A stretch of 64,000 bases of DNA, from positions 372,001 through 436,000 of the forward strand of contig NZ_JACCFF010000003.1 in the NCBI RefSeq assembly GCF_013449725.1, read 5' to 3'. Each line of letters opens with the position of its first letter. Within the stretch, counting starts at the first letter, position 1. Origin of the DNA: Mycobacteroides sp. LB1 (GTDB lineage Bacteria > Actinomycetota > Actinomycetes > Mycobacteriales > Mycobacteriaceae). The translations under genes were made by a program, and so were the position numbers. Shown in pieces: positions 21,535 through 32,258 of this stretch. The notes beneath the pieces were generated by a model, which was not told the DNA's origin, did no database searches, and saw nothing but the letters and a program-made list of their open reading frames with translations.

Positions 21535-22254
21535 CTAGTGACTCCACATTGCGTTGTGATGTACCAGCGCATTGGTAATAAGGACGGCCCCCAGGCATAG
21601 AAAGATGATGCGGATCGCGATGGGTCCGTGTCGTGTCACCGTGCGTACCAACGCGCGCTGCACCCGTCGCGCGTCAGGAGACCGTCGCGTGGAGAGCACC
21701 AGAATCAGCAGACTCGGCAGCGTGGCGATCACGCCGTAGCCGACCACTAGCAGCAGCCACATCCCCGGCAGCGGGTGACGCGAGGCCAGCATCGCCAGCG
21801 CGCTCAGGTACGGCACCGATGTCGGAGCCTCCGCGAATCCCAGCGCGAGCCCCACAAGCGCAAGAAGCCACGGATGGCGTCGCGCAATACTGCGGATCCA
21901 CGGCGGCGTCACCGGCTCGGAGAACCACGTCAATGATGCAAACGCGATGAGCAGGATTCCGATGATCAGCTGCGCCCAGTACCGAGTCGACGGGGTGATG
22001 TCGGAACCCGCGGATACGTCGGTCAACGAGCGCACACCGAGCACCGTCGCCACCCCGAATGTGAACAGCGCCACGAATAGCCCGGTGATGAAGCTGAGTC
22101 CGCCGGGAAGTGCGGATCTGCGCTCCAGCCGGCTGGCGTACACAATCGCCGTCGCGACGCCGATATTGAGCACGTTGAGTGCATCCAGGCAGGCGAATCC
22201 TGCGAATGCCAGCAACAGGGTGAGCACGATTCCAGAACTTACGGGAAGGCGCAT
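21535..22254 (-). CDS. GAP-family membrane protein (LysE/Sap-like exporter)
   Basis: A 239-aa protein with six likely transmembrane helices. It begins with a hydrophobic stretch and has FACLDALNVLNIGVATAIVY, a pore-like motif of the GAP/Sap family, then LGFAEAPTSVPYLSALAMLA near the fourth helix. Members in M. smegmatis take part in moving glycopeptidolipids to the surface; others are uncharacterised. The 21263-21534 gap upstream of its 3' side shows no gene. Confidence 0.75.
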   Translation of the reverse strand: MRLPVSSGIVLTLLLAFAGFACLDALNVLNIGVATAIVYASRLERRSALPGGLSFITGLFVALFTFGVATVLGVRSLTDVSAGSDITPSTRYWAQLIIGILLIAFASLTWFSEPVTPPWIRSIARRHPWLLALVGLALGFAEAPTSVPYLSALAMLASRHPLPGMWLLLVVGYGVIATLPSLLILVLSTRRSPDARRVQRALVRTVTRHGPIAIRIIFLCLGAVLITNALVHHNAMWSH

Positions 22255-22452
22255 TATGTTCCCGGCTAGCGCGGCGGTGTTGTGTGCACCGCCACAGCGG
22301 TCTGAGCACCCGGCCGCATCGCCGCCCCCTACTGCGGCGCAGCGGGCGCCGAAATCCGGCTGACTTTGACGCCGGATGGCACCGTCACGTCGTACTCACG
22401 ACTGGATCACACTCTGACCTGGGGCAACGGGAGGGCCGGTACCCTGGACCGG

Positions 22453-23199
22453 ATGCCTACTCAGACCTCGGCGGCTGCCGCGCCCCTGCACGGATTGCGG
22501 GATGTGCGCACCTATATCGATATCGCCGTTGTGGTCGCTGTTCTTGTCGCCACCAATCTGATTGCCCACTTCACCACCCCGTGGGCGAACATCATTGTGA
22601 TCCCGGTGGCCGCCTTCGGCCTGCTCGCCTTGATCCGCTACCGCGGTCACTCCTGGGCCGAGTTGGGCTTGGGCCGTGACCATTGGCGTTCGGGCGCCAA
22701 GTACGCGGCCGTCGCGGTCGTCATCGTCGGCGCTGTGATCGGAATCGGACTTCTGCTGCCGATGACCCGACCGATGTTCCTCAACAGCCACTATGCGACG
22801 ACGGTGTCGGGCGCATTGCTCGCCTCCTTCGTCCTGATTCCGCTGCAGACAGTGATCCCCGAGGAGCTCGCGTTTCGCGGCGTACTGCACGGGACGATGG
22901 CCAGGGCTTGGGGTTTCCGCGGGGTCGCGGCCGCGGGGTCGCTGCTGTTCGGCCTCTGGCATATCGCGACCTCGCTGGGCCTCACGACTGGAAACGTAGG
23001 GCTCACCAAGCTGCTTGGCGTCGGCCCGTGGGCGCAGGTCGCCGGTGTCGCCGGCGCGGTGGTCGCCACCGCGATCGCCGGATTCGTCTTCACCTGGTTG
23101 CGCCGCCGCAGTGGCAGCCTGTTGGCGCCCATTGCACTGCATTGGTCGCTCAACGGGATGGGAGTCCTGGCCGCGGTCCTCGTCTGGAACATGGTCTAG
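22453..23199 (+). CDS. CPBP family intramembrane metalloprotease
   Basis: A 248-aa membrane protein from ATG 22453 (frame is open to 22366). The CPBP motif 1 is VIPEELAFRGVLHG, motif 2 is SLLFGLWHIATS, motif 3 is APIALHWSLNGMG. The two Glu, Arg and His residues of the active site are all present. Family members resemble Rce1 CAAX proteases; bacterial substrates are mostly unknown. The end overlaps the convergent doxX-like gene by 4 bp. Confidence 0.85.
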   Translation: MPTQTSAAAAPLHGLRDVRTYIDIAVVVAVLVATNLIAHFTTPWANIIVIPVAAFGLLALIRYRGHSWAELGLGRDHWRSGAKYAAVAVVIVGAVIGIGLLLPMTRPMFLNSHYATTVSGALLASFVLIPLQTVIPEELAFRGVLHGTMARAWGFRGVAAAGSLLFGLWHIATSLGLTTGNVGLTKLLGVGPWAQVAGVAGAVVATAIAGFVFTWLRRRSGSLLAPIALHWSLNGMGVLAAVLVWNMV

Positions 23200-23630
23200 C
23201 CCCAGACGACGATCGCCGTCGCCGCGAGGAACAGCAGCTGTTCGACGGTGCGCCACCCCAATGGCGTGGAGAGCGGGTTGGTCCGCTGGTTCGCGGCATA
23301 CACATTGGCCGGAAACATCACCACCAGCAGCAGGCCCAGGCAGGCGGCCGCCAGCACCCTCGTCGGGGGAACCACCACGCCGATCGCGCCGAGTAGTTCG
23401 AGTACCCCGGTGAATGCCACCAGGAGTCCGGGCGCCGGAAGCCGGGGCGGCACGATGGCGATCATCGCGTCACGCATCTTCGGTACGAAATGCGCGATCC
23501 CGGTCAGCGTGAACATCGCGGCGAGACCGACTGCGACGGCTGCCGGCCAGGAATCGACGGGTGTGAATCCCTGGGCACCGGCCAGATGTGCCAGCACGGT
23601 CCCTAGTACTAACGCGATCAGTGGAGCCAT
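23196..23630 (-). CDS. DoxX-like membrane protein
   Basis: A 144-aa protein with four transmembrane helices. TLTGIAHFVPKMRDAMIAIV followed by PPRLPAPGLLVAFTGVLELL and YAANQRTNPLSTPLGWRTVE fits the DoxX family, whose mycobacterial members act with thiol-redox partners. It is divergent from a TetR gene, with a perfect inverted repeat between them, so it is the likely regulated gene. Confidence 0.82.
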   Translation of the reverse strand: MAPLIALVLGTVLAHLAGAQGFTPVDSWPAAVAVGLAAMFTLTGIAHFVPKMRDAMIAIVPPRLPAPGLLVAFTGVLELLGAIGVVVPPTRVLAAACLGLLLVVMFPANVYAANQRTNPLSTPLGWRTVEQLLFLAATAIVVWG

Positions 23631-23643
23631 GACCGTTCTCCAA

Positions 23644-23693
23644 TCTTGACAGTGACTAGTTCTACGATACCCAAGAACTAGTCACTGTCAAGA
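23644..23693. promoter_or_regulatory. Perfect 20-bp inverted repeat, TetR operator between doxX-like and tetR genes
   Basis: Arms 23644-23663 and 23674-23693 are exact reverse complements with a 10-bp spacer. Each arm contains ACTAGT and a TTGACA element, so the -35 boxes of both divergent promoters would lie inside the operator. A TATGCT -10 at 23702-23707 places the tetR start near ATG 23714 (leaderless). Binding would repress both genes. Confidence 0.75.
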
Positions 23694-23713
23694 TCTCGGG
23701 CTATGCTGGTGTG

Positions 23714-24274
23714 ATGTCGTATCACCACGGCGATCTCAGGACGGCAATACTGGCCAGCGCCGCCGATATGGTGGCCCGCCGCGGCACCGCAGACCTATCG
23801 CTGCGCGAACTGGCTCGTGAAGCGGGCGTCTCGCATGCCGCGCCCGCCCACCACTTCCGAGACCGCCGCGGTCTGTTCACCGCGTTGGCCGCCGACGGAT
23901 TCACCAAGCTCGCCGAGGCGCTCGACGGTGCACACCCCGACTTCCATGCCGCCGCGCTGGCCTATGTGGACTTCGCCCTGGCCAATCCGGGCCACTACGC
24001 CGTGATGTTCGAGCCCGCGCTCCTTGATTCCATCGATGGACCGCTGAATGCCGCGCGAGACCGTGCCGGTGCCGCCTTGAATGCCGGGATCGCGACGTTG
24101 ACGCCGGGGCAGACATCGGCGGACAGCGCCACCGCGGCCCGTGCGGCATGGTCCTTGGTGCACGGGTTCGTCTCACTGTGGTCCAGTGGGGCGCTTGCCG
24201 ATTCACGCAACGATGCTGATCCGAGGGAACTTGCCTCGCAGATCGCCTACGCGCTGTTCCCGTCGGCCGACTAG
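23714..24274 (+). CDS. TetR/AcrR family regulator with WHG-type C-terminal domain
   Basis: A 186-aa protein. The N-terminal HTH is YHHGDLRTAILASAADMVAR then LSLRELAREAGVSHAAPAHH with the following F. The C-terminal domain has ARAAWSLVHGFVSLWSSG, the W-x-x-x-H-G motif of the WHG family. It probably controls the divergent doxX-like gene and itself through the repeat at 23644-23693. The end overlaps the convergent lipoprotein gene by 4 bp. Confidence 0.88.
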   Translation: MSYHHGDLRTAILASAADMVARRGTADLSLRELAREAGVSHAAPAHHFRDRRGLFTALAADGFTKLAEALDGAHPDFHAAALAYVDFALANPGHYAVMFEPALLDSIDGPLNAARDRAGAALNAGIATLTPGQTSADSATAARAAWSLVHGFVSLWSSGALADSRNDADPRELASQIAYALFPSAD

Positions 24275-24828
24275 CCGAGCATTACCGCGGCGCCCTTGGA
24301 TCCGCTCTCGGTGTGCAGGACGATCTCCTTGGGCACAGTGCCGGCGGGCACGTCGTAGACGAGTGCGGAACGTTTCTGTGCGCCGGGTCTGAGCTCCGCA
24401 CCGGGTTCGAGTTGTTCGGCGTTGCGCGCCAAGATGTTTGCCATACTGTCGGGCACATACTCCTTACCGGCCGCATCCCGAAGCTTCTGTGTGTCCCCGA
24501 GGAAGGAATGCGTCACCTTACCGAGGTTCAGAACTTCGACGTGTACGACGACAAAGGCGCCGGTTGCATTCGCCTGTAAGGCCGGATTGGCCGGGTCGCC
24601 GACGGTACCGGCATTGCTCACCCGAGTGATCACGAAGGCAAGATCGCCATCTTGCACCTGCTGACCAAGGACGCCGGGCCTGCCTACTTCCGCCGTCACC
24701 ACCTTGGTCTCAGCGCCGCCACCGGTACCGCCGACCTGGATAAGGGTGGGACGGCTTTCGGACGCGCCGCCGCCTCCGCACGCGGCAACAAGGATCCCGA
24801 TAATTCCCAGGGCGGGAAGGTATTTCAT
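24271..24828 (-). CDS. DUF4352 lipoprotein
   Basis: A 185-aa lipoprotein. The lipobox is ILVAAC (Cys 17 from ATG 24828) after MKYLPALGIIG; a GTG at 24834 overlapping the hydrolase stop is the alternative start. After a Gly/Ser linker, a beta-rich domain (about 55-183) carries FVVVHVEVLNLGKVTHSFLG and then DTQKLRDAAGKEYVPDS, typical DUF4352/MPT63-like. It is anchored on the cell surface; function unknown. It is related in fold to the prophage protein at 4144 but has a lipid anchor instead of a membrane helix. Confidence 0.85.
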   Translation of the reverse strand: MKYLPALGIIGILVAACGGGGASESRPTLIQVGGTGGGAETKVVTAEVGRPGVLGQQVQDGDLAFVITRVSNAGTVGDPANPALQANATGAFVVVHVEVLNLGKVTHSFLGDTQKLRDAAGKEYVPDSMANILARNAEQLEPGAELRPGAQKRSALVYDVPAGTVPKEIVLHTESGSKGAAVMLG

Positions 24829-24830
24829 GA

Positions 24831-26486
24831 TCACGATGTGCGCATCACCGGCAGTGTAATGGTCGACGGGTGTGTCTTGTCATGGCGTATCTCGAAGCGT
24901 ATCGGGAGGATGCGGCTAGCGGTCGCGAGTGGCTCGCCGGTGCCGGTATTGCGGGCGTGATTGGGAAAGGCGCCCCCGCTGACCTGTATCCGCAGGCGGT
25001 GTCCCCGCGCAAAGCGGTACCCGGTGGGATGCATGGTCACCTCCACCGGTGAACCCGTCATGCCGTTCAGCCTGACGATTCCGTCGGTGACATTGTGGGA
25101 CAAACCTTTTCGGTCAACATCGCAGAGCCTGACGAAGAGGTCGCCCTGACCGCTGTCGGTTGTCGCGTATACGGATGCCGAGACGGGGCCGATTAGATCC
25201 AGGTCGCTCGTGAGCGGCCCGGTGGTGAAAACCAGTACATCGGAACGTTTCTCGGTCGAGGAGTTGTCTCGTTGGCCGGAAGCCCTGGCGTCCAGCAATG
25301 GCCCACCCACCACCGGCGTGGGGTCTGCCGGGTCGTACGAAAAGGTATCGATGGAGTTATCACCTTGCGGTGCTTGCCAATCAAGACCGCGATCGGCCTG
25401 CAGATACAGTGGAGTGGGCGTCGACTCTTTAGGTGGCCACTGCTCGAAGTCCAGCCATTGCCCGGCCTTCTGCAGGTAGATTCGCACCGGTGCGCGGTGG
25501 GTCGACGAGGTATCGCTGTGTAGATGCGCTGCCAGCCACGAAAAGCTGTCGGTAATCGCCGTCTTGATTGACTTGGTGTGGTCCCACGGGCCGATGGTGA
25601 TACGTCGCGGGCAGTCGGCCTGCTGCAGCTCGGTGTAATCGCGCAGCTGGCCCACTAGGAGCAGATCCCACCACCCGGTCACCATGCTCACGGGTGTGCT
25701 GAGCGTCGCGAGCCTCGGGGTATGGTTGATCTCGTCCCAATAATCGTCGTCGGTGTGGTCGGTTACTGTGCGCCAGAACGGTTCTGGCTTCCCTATCGCG
25801 GCGTTGTCGGCCTGGCCCAGGGGGAGATGGTCCATGGCGTGGCGCACCCGCTTCTCGTGGGCACCCACACGCAGCAGGCGAGTCAGCTGCGAGCCCTCCG
25901 GTGAACCGATCGCCGCCGACCAGCTCAGCAGGTTGTGCAGATTGAATGCCCCGCCAGGGTAGAAGAGTTCTGTGAAATTGCTGGTGGTGATCGCCGGGCA
26001 CATGGCCGCCAACGGTGGCTCGACATAGGGCGCCACCGCCCACTGGGTGTGCCCGAGATACGACGGCCCGGCGGTCGCCAGCGTGCCGTCGCACCACGGC
26101 TGTTTCCGAATCCAGGCCGCGGTGGCCAGGCCGTCCTCGCGTTCCTGCCGAAACGCGTCGAACCTGCCCTGGGAGCCGAATTGACCCCGAGTGTCCTGCA
26201 GCACTACCTGAAATCCCTGACGAGCCAACAATGTTGACCACAGTTGGCCGATCATGCCCTGTTTGTCGTACGGAGTGCGAAAGATGACGACTGGCATCGG
26301 ATCCTGCCCGGGTGGACGGAAGTGGTCGGTCGCGAGCTGGACGCCGTCGGGCATCGTCACCTTGATGTCCCGCCGCGTCTGCACTTCGGTGGTGAGGGGT
26401 TCGGGCAGGTCGAGTAGCTTTTCAAGGACAGGAGCGGACAGTCGTCCGGTCCAGGTCAAAGCCAGTTCTCCGAGCATGGCGCCCAA
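24831..26486 (-). CDS. CocE/NonD family hydrolase (X-Pro dipeptidyl-peptidase-like)
   Basis: A 551-aa alpha/beta hydrolase. KVTMPDGVQLATDHFRPPGQ, VVIFRTPYDKQGM and VLQDTRGQFGSQGRFDAF are family blocks. The nucleophile Ser lies in TAGPSYLGHTQWAV, the Asp in ITIGPWDHTKS is close to the His. The C-terminal jelly-roll domain starts near YLQADRGLDWQAPQGD and has GHRLRIQVSGGAFPNHARNT. Family members hydrolyse esters or peptides (cocaine esterase, cephalosporin acylases); the substrate here is unknown. No signal peptide. Confidence 0.88.
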   Translation of the reverse strand: MGAMLGELALTWTGRLSAPVLEKLLDLPEPLTTEVQTRRDIKVTMPDGVQLATDHFRPPGQDPMPVVIFRTPYDKQGMIGQLWSTLLARQGFQVVLQDTRGQFGSQGRFDAFRQEREDGLATAAWIRKQPWCDGTLATAGPSYLGHTQWAVAPYVEPPLAAMCPAITTSNFTELFYPGGAFNLHNLLSWSAAIGSPEGSQLTRLLRVGAHEKRVRHAMDHLPLGQADNAAIGKPEPFWRTVTDHTDDDYWDEINHTPRLATLSTPVSMVTGWWDLLLVGQLRDYTELQQADCPRRITIGPWDHTKSIKTAITDSFSWLAAHLHSDTSSTHRAPVRIYLQKAGQWLDFEQWPPKESTPTPLYLQADRGLDWQAPQGDNSIDTFSYDPADPTPVVGGPLLDARASGQRDNSSTEKRSDVLVFTTGPLTSDLDLIGPVSASVYATTDSGQGDLFVRLCDVDRKGLSHNVTDGIVRLNGMTGSPVEVTMHPTGYRFARGHRLRIQVSGGAFPNHARNTGTGEPLATASRILPIRFEIRHDKTHPSTITLPVMRTS

Positions 26487-26487
26487 T

Positions 26488-28269
26488 CTACCGGGGAGCG
26501 AGCGCTCCCACCGGCCCGACGGCTACGCATAACGACAGCGACTGTGTAATCGGTTGCAGAGTAAGTGAATTCCCCGAACCTGGCAGTCTGATGAACACCC
26601 GGTTAAGCCCGCCGCGTACCGGAACCTTAACCCTGGGTCCGTTGGTGAGCGAGGCCCACACCGCGCCCTCGGTGTTGCCCAAGTAATTCAGTTCGACGAC
26701 CCAGTCCGCAGGGAGTAGCGGTCCCGTCAGCGGCATGGTCGCTGTGGACTGCACCAGATAGCCGCAGTCGGGGACCGGCCCCTCGGTGATGGCGCGCGTC
26801 CATGTCACCTGGGCGTCCAGCAGGTCGCCATTGCGGTCCAGCATCCGTAACTGGGTGGTGGTGGAACCGATCTCTGGTCGGGGGCGCACCAGGGCGAACA
26901 TGTGGCTCAGCAGGTTCTCCGGTCGCACCACGTTCTGCAGCACCAGTGGGTCTACCTCCTGGTCGAGCACCGCGGGCCCGCCCGCGACCGCGGCCAATGA
27001 TTCCTTGACGTTGGCGATGTAGGGCGAGGCGGGATTGTTTTGCCAGCTACGCAGATAACTGACCGTCGAGACCAGGCTGCTCCCCACGAACATGGTCAAT
27101 GCCAACGCAACCGCCGTGGTGCGTCGTGCAGAGTTGTCCAAGTACCCGCTGCCCGGACGATTGGGGGCGGTGAGCCCGACCGCGGCCAATAGCGTCGCGA
27201 CCACCACCAGGTCCGGGAGGTACCGCAAGGTCTGCGCGAGCAGCAGCGCCGTGAACGCGGACGAGCGCATGAGATAGATCGGCACCTGACTGGCCACCAG
27301 GTAACCCAACAGCGTCAGCCACACGAGCCCTAGCCGCCGCTTGCGGAGACAGGTCAGCGCGATCGTCGCCCCCAGCGCGAGTGCCCCAAGGCAGATCATG
27401 AACAGTGACGGCTCAGCCCAGGGGGAGCTCGGCACCCATCGGTCCCAGCGCCACGGCCCGCCCACCAAGCCGGGCAGCATGCCGTGCGTGAACGACCGTT
27501 GCAGCAGGGCCCATGTCATCGACAGGTCGGTGCTCCACCGTTTCTGGTCGACTACCACCAGATACAGCGCGATCCATCCCGCGGTCAGTGCGCCCGCGGG
27601 AATCCACAGCCAGACGCCCCGCCGCCAGGTCCGTGTCAGTGCGAGCCACCCGTGCCCGCGCAGATAGGCCAGTAGCGCCAGCACCGCGAACGCCACGAAT
27701 GGAATGACCACCGACTTCTCGAAGAACAGCAGGCCGCCCAGGAACGCGCTCATCGCCGTCGCCGCGTACCGGCGGTTTCCGGTGCGATCCAGCAGTACCG
27801 CATCGCCCACGAACCAGCACATCGCGGTCAGCATCGGCAAGGAGTTCAGTGCGGCGGCCCACCAGGTGAATCCTGGTATCGCCAACGGTGTGAACAGCGC
27901 GAAGGTGAGGGGAACAAGCAGCACCGGCCGCCATCCCAGGATCACCCACAGCGCCCGCAGTAGCGCCAGGGACGCCAATGCCTGCAGGATCACCAGGCTC
28001 AACGCGGGCCAGAACCAGTTCAGTGGTGCGAGCTTGGTGATGATGCCCGCCAGCAGGAAGGCTGCGGGCATGACGTGGCCGTCATGGTCGTCGAACAGGT
28101 ACGACGGCGAGAACAGGCCCTGCGTGCCGGCACGGCCGACCAGGATCAGGTCGTCCCAGTAGAAATTGCCCCCGAACGCCAACACACCGCGAACCACGAG
28201 GTGCGTCAGGATGAGTGCCATCGCTGCGACGGCAACTCGGTTCAGCTGGGCAGGAAGTCGGACGAGCAT
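26488..28269 (-). CDS. Large integral membrane protein, Rv3635-like
   Basis: A 593-aa protein with about ten to twelve transmembrane helices in the first 420 residues, beginning AVAAMALILTHLVVRGVLAF, then FGGNFYWDDLILVGRAG, which resembles the first loop (with DD) of GT-C type glycosyltransferases. A soluble C-terminal part follows. Its place next to galE1, divergent, is conserved with Rv3635 in M. tuberculosis (591 aa). With PpgS nearby, a role in glycosyl transfer to cell-wall polymers from polyprenyl-phosphate sugars is plausible but not shown. Confidence 0.75.
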   Translation of the reverse strand: MLVRLPAQLNRVAVAAMALILTHLVVRGVLAFGGNFYWDDLILVGRAGTQGLFSPSYLFDDHDGHVMPAAFLLAGIITKLAPLNWFWPALSLVILQALASLALLRALWVILGWRPVLLVPLTFALFTPLAIPGFTWWAAALNSLPMLTAMCWFVGDAVLLDRTGNRRYAATAMSAFLGGLLFFEKSVVIPFVAFAVLALLAYLRGHGWLALTRTWRRGVWLWIPAGALTAGWIALYLVVVDQKRWSTDLSMTWALLQRSFTHGMLPGLVGGPWRWDRWVPSSPWAEPSLFMICLGALALGATIALTCLRKRRLGLVWLTLLGYLVASQVPIYLMRSSAFTALLLAQTLRYLPDLVVVATLLAAVGLTAPNRPGSGYLDNSARRTTAVALALTMFVGSSLVSTVSYLRSWQNNPASPYIANVKESLAAVAGGPAVLDQEVDPLVLQNVVRPENLLSHMFALVRPRPEIGSTTTQLRMLDRNGDLLDAQVTWTRAITEGPVPDCGYLVQSTATMPLTGPLLPADWVVELNYLGNTEGAVWASLTNGPRVKVPVRGGLNRVFIRLPGSGNSLTLQPITQSLSLCVAVGPVGALAPR

Positions 28270-28327
28270 CAGTGCCAGACCCTATCGGTAGGGTGGGGGC
28301 CGAAATCACGAGCTTGCTACGGCATAG

Positions 28328-29622
<1,295 letters not shown>

Positions 29623-29626
<4 letters not shown>

Positions 29627-30333
29627 GGCAACCTCCGGCGGAACGCGGTGTCGAACATGATGTTGACCCCGTTGATAAGCGACTGGCCCTTGGCCATCGA
29701 ATACTCGGTGTACAGGATATCGACCGGCTGTTCTGCCACCCGCCAGTGGTTTTCGGCGATCATCGCGATGAACTCACTGGCGTGGCCCATACCGTTCATG
29801 GTGATGCTGAGACCATTGGCAACGGTCCGGTTGAATACGCGTAGGCCGTTGTGGGCATCGGTGAGGTTGAGGCGGCGGGTGCGGGGACTCAGCAGCACAA
29901 CGGTTTTCAGCACGATGCGCTTGATGAGGGGCACATGGCTTGGCACGGCCCCGGCACCGAACCGGGTGCCGACGATGATGTCGAGAGGTTCCAGGCGCAA
30001 TCTGTCCACCATGGCCACCACGTCCTTGACCTGGTGTTGGCCATCGGCGTCGAATGTCACGAAGATCTGGGCGCCCGGCTGTGCGCGTGCGTATTCGACA
30101 CCCGTCTGAATGGCTGCGCCCTGTCCCAGGTTGACGGGGTGCCGGACCACATGCGATCCGGCGCCGTGCGCAAGGGCAGCGGTGTGGTCGGCACTGCCGT
30201 CGTCCACGCAGACGATATTGGGGAAGGTGCCGAGCGCCGCGGCGATGACGTCGGCGATGACTGGTCCCTCGTTGTAGGCGGGGATGACCAGCCAGGTATC
30301 AGCATTGGCGCTGTTGCTCCCTGGAATGCTCAC
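29623..30333 (-). CDS. ppgS: Polyprenyl-phospho-N-acetylgalactosaminyl synthase PpgS (GT2)
   Basis: A 236-aa GT-A enzyme. GTG 30333 is chosen since the divergent gene starts at 30377 and the catalytic domain begins at once (TWLVIPAYNEGPVIADVI). VDDGSADHT binds the nucleotide, TFDADGQHQ holds the metal-binding D-x-D, and GTRFGAGAVPSHVPLIKRI follows. In M. tuberculosis Rv3631 makes polyprenyl-P-GalNAc, donor for the galactosamine on arabinogalactan. The call is by synteny with Rv3632 and galE1 plus the GT2 motifs. Confidence 0.85.
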
Positions 30334-30376
30334 TGGGATCAACGTAGCACCGGTGACGGCGGTAGATTGCCCCGCT

Positions 30377-30781
30377 GTGACCGACATACATGATCGCCAG
30401 AATCTGGCGGAGATCTGGCAGATGCGTTTCGACTTCTTCGACCGGTACGGCACCCCCGGGTCGACCCCGGAATCGAAGGCGGCCTTCAAGGCGCTGCCCT
30501 TCGGTGCGCGTTTTCGGTTGACGGCGAACTTCTGTGCGTTCTTCTTCGGCCCGATCTACTTCTGCGTCAAGGGGATGTGGCAGAAGGGGCTCACGCTGCT
30601 GGGTCTGAACGCGGTTCTGATGGTCATCTTTGCGATCCTGCCTCTCCCGGATGCTGCCGTCACGGGTGTCGGCGTAGGTGTGGGCGTCCTGCAGATGAGC
30701 ATCGCCAACTACGCCTACTACCTCCACTATGTGAAGGGCAGCCAGTCGTGGAATCTGTTTGAGGGCATCGGTTGGCGCTGA
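30377..30781 (+). CDS. DUF2628 membrane protein
   Basis: A 134-aa product from GTG 30377 (frame open from 30284 but would overlap the divergent ppgS start). A soluble N-terminal part (AEIWQMRFDFFDRYGTPGST) precedes ANFCAFFFGPIYFCVKGMWQ, the DUF2628 hallmark, then two further membrane helices. Function unknown; inner membrane. Confidence 0.8.
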   Translation: MTDIHDRQNLAEIWQMRFDFFDRYGTPGSTPESKAAFKALPFGARFRLTANFCAFFFGPIYFCVKGMWQKGLTLLGLNAVLMVIFAILPLPDAAVTGVGVGVGVLQMSIANYAYYLHYVKGSQSWNLFEGIGWR

Positions 30782-30852
30782 CCGAAACAGTGCATCACAC
30801 CCATCCGGCCGATTCCACCGGATCACCCGCCCGGCGCGGTTAAGTTGGCGGG

Positions 30853-32238
30853 ATGAGGCGGTTGTCTGGAGTAGATGCGGCGTTCTGGCATGCCGAAACG
30901 GCGGGTTGGCATATGCACATCGGGGGACTGTCCATCTACGACCCCGCCACTTCGCCGGACTATAGCTTCGAGCGGGTACGCAGCCTCATTGTCGAGCGGC
31001 TTCCGTCGATGCCGCAGCTGCGCTGGCGGGTCACCGATGTCCCGTTGGGGTTGGACCGGCCGTGGTTCGTCGAAGACGAGGAACTCGATCCCGACTTTCA
31101 TATACGTCGTATCGGTGTTCCCGCGCCCGGCGGTCGCAAGGAGCTGGAGGAGCTGGCCGGCCGGTTGATGTCGTACAAGCTCGACCGCTCGCGGCCGCTG
31201 TGGGAGCTGTGGGTCATCGAGGGGGTCGAGGGTGGACGCGTCGCCACGCTGACCAAGATGCACCATGCAATCGTCGATGGCGTCTCGGGAGCGGGTCTGG
31301 GCGAGATTCTGTTCGATATCGCCCCGGAACCTCGACCAGCACCGGCCGATACCGTCGGGTCGCTGGTCGCGCTGGGGCTTCCCAGCAGGGAGCGAATGTT
31401 GTTGAGTGCACTGGTCAATATCGGTGTGAAGACGCCCTACCGGGTCGCCAGGCTGGTTGAGCAGACGGTGCGGCAGCAGCTGGCGGTTTTCGGCATGGAG
31501 CGGAAATCACCCGGATACTTCGAGGCCCCGCACACTCGGTTCAATGCGTCCGTGTCACCACACCGACGGATCTCCGGTGCGCGCCTCGAGCTTGCGCGGG
31601 TGAAGGCGTTGAAGGATGCGTATGGCGTCAAGGTCAACGATGTGGTGTTGGCCATCGTCTCCGGCGCCGTCCGCGACTATCTGGCTAAAAGGGACGAACT
31701 GCCCGACAAACCGCTGATCGTGCAGATACCGGTCTCGGTGCGCACCGAGGAAACCGGTGGTGAGGTCGGGAATCAGATCAGCTCGATGACCGTCTCGCTG
31801 GCGACGGATATCGAGGACCCGGCCGAGCGGATCAAGGCGATCTACCAGGGAACGCAGGGCGCCAAGGAAATGGCGCGGGCCATGTCGGCACATCAGATCA
31901 TGGGGCTGACCGATACGACGCCACCCGGGCTGCTGCAATTGGCGGCGCGGGCCTACACCGCCAGCGGGTTGTCCCGGAATCTGGCGCCGATCAACCTGGT
32001 GCTGTCGAACGTCCCGGGGCCGGCGTTCCCGCTCTACATGGCCGGCGCACAGCTGGAGTCGATGATCCCGCTCGGCCCACCGGTCTTGGATGTCGCCCTC
32101 AACATCACCTGCTTCTCGTACATGGAGCACATGGACTTCGGGTTCGTCACCACGCCCGAGGTTGCCGCCGATATCGACGAGATGGCCGACGGGCTTGAGG
32201 CCGCGCTCGTGGAGTTGGAGCACGCCGCGGGGATCTGA
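30853..32238 (+). CDS. Wax ester synthase / diacylglycerol acyltransferase (WS/DGAT)
   Basis: A 461-aa protein. It begins [20 protein letters not shown]. The catalytic HHxxxDG is in [17 protein letters not shown] (about residues 136-147). Later blocks are [28 protein letters not shown] and [20 protein letters not shown]. The enzyme esterifies acyl-CoA to diacylglycerol or fatty alcohol for storage lipid. Mycobacteria carry many paralogs; this is not assignable to a numbered tgs gene. Confidence 0.92.
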   Translation: MRRLSGVDAAFWHAETAGWHMHIGGLSIYDPATSPDYSFERVRSLIVERLPSMPQLRWRVTDVPLGLDRPWFVEDEELDPDFHIRRIGVPAPGGRKELEELAGRLMSYKLDRSRPLWELWVIEGVEGGRVATLTKMHHAIVDGVSGAGLGEILFDIAPEPRPAPADTVGSLVALGLPSRERMLLSALVNIGVKTPYRVARLVEQTVRQQLAVFGMERKSPGYFEAPHTRFNASVSPHRRISGARLELARVKALKDAYGVKVNDVVLAIVSGAVRDYLAKRDELPDKPLIVQIPVSVRTEETGGEVGNQISSMTVSLATDIEDPAERIKAIYQGTQGAKEMARAMSAHQIMGLTDTTPPGLLQLAARAYTASGLSRNLAPINLVLSNVPGPAFPLYMAGAQLESMIPLGPPVLDVALNITCFSYMEHMDFGFVTTPEVAADIDEMADGLEAALVELEHAAGI

Positions 32239-32258
32239 ACGGCCTACCTGCAGCCGGC

